From assembly GCA_900766915.1 (NCBI GenBank), contig CAAFXE010000083.1:1-6850 (forward strand): a DNA stretch of 6,850 nucleotides, in the 5' to 3' direction. Below are positions 5,652 to 6,850 of the stretch, one piece after another. The notes under the pieces are model-generated. The model ran no database searches. It had not been told where the DNA came from and saw only the letters and a program-made list of their open reading frames with translations. Numbering within the stretch: the stretch's first letter is position 1; every line of letters starts with the position of its first letter. This stretch comes from Lachnospiraceae bacterium. Its GTDB lineage: Bacteria > Bacillota > Clostridia > Lachnospirales > Lachnospiraceae. Made by a program: the position numbers and the translations under genes.

Positions 5652-6520
5652 TACAAATCCCCTTTCTTAAACCTTAAGATATCAACAAAGCTTTCCAACC
5701 TCGTTTCAACCCCAGCTGTTCCATTTTGACCATCCACCACAAGATTTAATACCGGAATATCCCGGAATTCCCGTACAATCATCTCATTTACCATGGAATC
5801 TGGTCCACATGGAAATGCACTGAGAACAATGATCCCATCTATTTTTTTCCTGTGTATTTGAAGGCTTCCCACAATTTCCCGGTTCATTTCCCATTTTAAG
5901 GTCGGGGAAACCTTTAATGATTGTTTCAGTGCTTCCTTACGATTTACAAGATCTGCACGTACAGGTACAATTCCAAGCTGGTTCAGATAATCCATGACTG
6001 GTTTTCCAAAATATGCATCTTCCACAATATAACTGTGTGCAGCAACCATAATCTTAATCTGGTCTTTTTTTAGTAACTGTTCCTGTTTTTTTATCTGTTC
6101 CTTCCAGTATGAATTGTCCATCTCCTGTGCGAGACGATATGACTTTTTTATTTCTTTTTTAGAAAAGCCAAGTTTCCGACCAAGATCCATAAATGCATCT
6201 TCTTCTGTCATTTTTTTTGAAACTGCAATATTATATCCGATAAATTTTTGTCCTGTTTCACGAAACGTATTACATACAAGGTCATATAAAGCTTCAAAAC
6301 GGGTACACATATTCCGCTGGCGTCCAAAATTACTGATACGAGGTACAAGAATATAATCGCATTTTCCAATCAGGCTCCTTACATGTCCAAGAAATATTTT
6401 TAATGACAGACAGCTTTCGTCAATTGCGACTTCTGACCCAAGCTGTACGATTTCTTTATTTGTCGGTACGCTAACGATAACCTTCTCACCAAGCGAAGTG
6501 AAAAAACTGTCCCAATAGCG
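5651..6520 (-). CDS. COG3580/DUF2229-like activase-associated protein, start lost at chimeric join
   Basis: 289 codons are readable before the stop at 5651; the 5' end is missing. The first ATG in frame is at 6310, but it has no ribosome binding site, and the frame is open 70 codons further with family-typical residues: PTNKEIV (19-25), DESCLSLKIFLGHV (34-47), CDYILVPRIS (54-63), then CTRFEALYDL (72-81). These match the start of DUF2229 proteins (PTNKEI, DEACLPVK, a cysteine before LPD-like residues). PCGPDS follows at 237-242 and a C-terminal NGTAGVETRLESFVDIL near 266-282, a counterpart of the next gene's ending. Cysteines 37, 72 and 238 are likely cluster ligands (inference). Family members usually begin only a dozen or so residues before the readable part. 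In-frame TGA at 6521-6523 belongs to the foreign miaB DNA. It is probably the first gene of the operon; its promoter is not in the window. Confidence 0.85.
   Translation of the reverse strand, partial: RYWDSFFTSLGEKVIVSVPTNKEIVQLGSEVAIDESCLSLKIFLGHVRSLIGKCDYILVPRISNFGRQRNMCTRFEALYDLVCNTFRETGQKFIGYNIAVSKKMTEEDAFMDLGRKLGFSKKEIKKSYRLAQEMDNSYWKEQIKKQEQLLKKDQIKIMVAAHSYIVEDAYFGKPVMDYLNQLGIVPVRADLVNRKEALKQSLKVSPTLKWEMNREIVGSLQIHRKKIDGIIVLSAFPCGPDSMVNEMIVREFRDIPVLNLVVDGQNGTAGVETRLESFVDILRFKKGDL
6507..6520. other. Chimeric join between a Firmicutes operon and Bacteroidetes-like miaB
   Basis: On the minus strand these 14 bases (CGCTATTGGGACAG) fit both reading frames. In the miaB frame they end the expected Thr-Leu-Leu-Gly-Gln; in the activase-partner frame they give the expected Arg-Tyr-Trp-Asp. 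Beyond them each protein loses family similarity at once: MiaB should continue Asn-Val-Asn-Ser-Tyr but reads FFHFAW then stop, and the DUF2229 frame meets a TGA. Base composition also steps from about 33-40% to 50-55% GC. Such a short shared word is a typical place for an assembly or ligation chimera. Confidence 0.85.
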
Positions 6521-6850
6521 TCACCTCCTTGAAACCTTTGTCACGCATATCCCGAATCTCGTTCAAGATGCTCTCTACGTCTCGACTGCGCTCCCGTCCA
6601 CGGGTATAGGGCACAATGCAATAGGTACAGAAATTGTTGCACCCTCGCATAATCGACACAAAACCGGAGATATGCACGCCCGGCAATTTCAAAGGAATCA
6701 CATCCTTATAGGTTTCCTGCGTAGAGAGCTCGACATTGATCGCCTTCTCGCCCCGCTCCACAGCTCCCACTAAATTGGGCAAATCCAAGTAGGCATCCGG
6801 GCCTACCACCAAGTCGGCATGGTGCACATGTATCAATTCATCTTTCACAC
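6507..6850 (-). CDS. miaB: MiaB tRNA methylthiotransferase, internal fragment (Bacteroidetes-like)
   Basis: 114 genuine codons from the middle of a radical-SAM methylthiotransferase that adds a methylthio group to N6-isopentenyl-adenosine 37 of tRNA. The fragment covers the end of the N-terminal MTTase domain (DLVVGPDAYLDLPNLV, residues 12-27 of the fragment) and the start of the radical-SAM domain, including RGCNNFCTYCIVPYTRGRE. There Cys70, Cys74 and Cys77 form the CxxxCxxC site for the [4Fe-4S] cluster. EVTLLGQ, which in intact MiaB leads into NVNSY, is the last authentic part. Both ends are missing: one at the window edge, the other at the join. The GTG at 6848 is only the first possible start codon in a frame open to the edge, not the gene start. 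Wording such as INVELSTQETYKDVIP and GVHISGFVSIMRGCNNFC points to Bacteroidetes. Assignment to MiaB rather than MtaB or RimO is well supported by RGRERSR and the central motifs. Confidence 0.9.

Noticed and set aside
6486..6506. C-terminal residues FFHFAW of the MiaB frame
   Set aside because: They come from reading the foreign activase-operon DNA in the wrong frame after the join, not from a truncated natural MiaB.
6507..6850. Horizontal transfer of miaB into a Firmicute
   Set aside because: The fragment is headless and tailless, ends at a microhomology and lies at the edge of an adapter-bearing contig; a chimera explains this more simply.
1..6850. CRISPR array, tRNA, rRNA or riboswitch
   Set aside because: I looked for regularly spaced repeats, cloverleaf-like sequences and known leader motifs on both strands and saw none that could be supported.

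Overview
The window looks like a complete short metagenomic contig rather than a natural 6.85 kb locus. It begins with 18 bases of Illumina adapter. Its last ~330 bases come from a different kind of bacterium than the rest. Positions 19 to about 6506-6520 fit an anaerobic gut Firmicute, most likely a Lachnospiraceae-type Clostridium relative. The evidence is low GC (about 33-45% by eye), strong AGGAGG-type ribosome binding sites, T-rich terminators, an IS66-type transposase and 2-hydroxyacyl-CoA-dehydratase-type activase genes. From about 6507 to 6850 the DNA is richer in GC (50-55% in the lines I counted). It encodes a piece of the tRNA methylthiotransferase MiaB whose residues read like a Bacteroidetes (Bacteroides/Prevotella-type) protein.

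Layout: (1) 19-813, minus strand: an IS66-family element cut by the contig end, with the N-terminal 177 codons of its transposase preceded by an 80-residue coiled-coil protein. (2) 814-1259: intergenic DNA with inverted repeats, one perfect DnaA-box sequence and the likely promoters on both sides. (3) 1260-1775, plus: an ImmA/IrrE-type zinc peptidase without a partner repressor. (4) 1776-2186: AT-rich spacer with two perfect-stem terminators, a promoter and an inverted repeat that fits the GlnR/TnrA consensus. (5) 2187-3519, plus: two membrane-protein genes in one operon, HdeD/DUF308-like and TVP38/TMEM64-like. (6) 3565-3607: a long hairpin between convergent genes. (7) 3628-6520, minus: three tightly coupled genes, in transcription order a COG3580/DUF2229-like protein (start lost), a COG3581-like protein and an HgdC/BcrA-type ATPase activase. 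(8) 6507-6850, minus: an internal miaB fragment.

The activase operon is the most functionally interesting part. An ASKHA-fold ATPase with its two cluster-ligand cysteines is co-translated with two cysteine-bearing dehydratase-like partners, parts that many Firmicutes carry as one long fused protein. This suggests an ATP-driven low-potential electron-transfer device of unknown substrate. The most decisive observation is technical. The miaB reading frame and the activase-partner reading frame are both broken at the same 14-base stretch (6507-6520), and each continues correctly only on its own side. This is best read as a chimeric join, not a gene fusion or transfer. The 219-residue ORF starting at 6310 is therefore not the true gene: the same frame stays open for 70 more family-typical codons up to the join.
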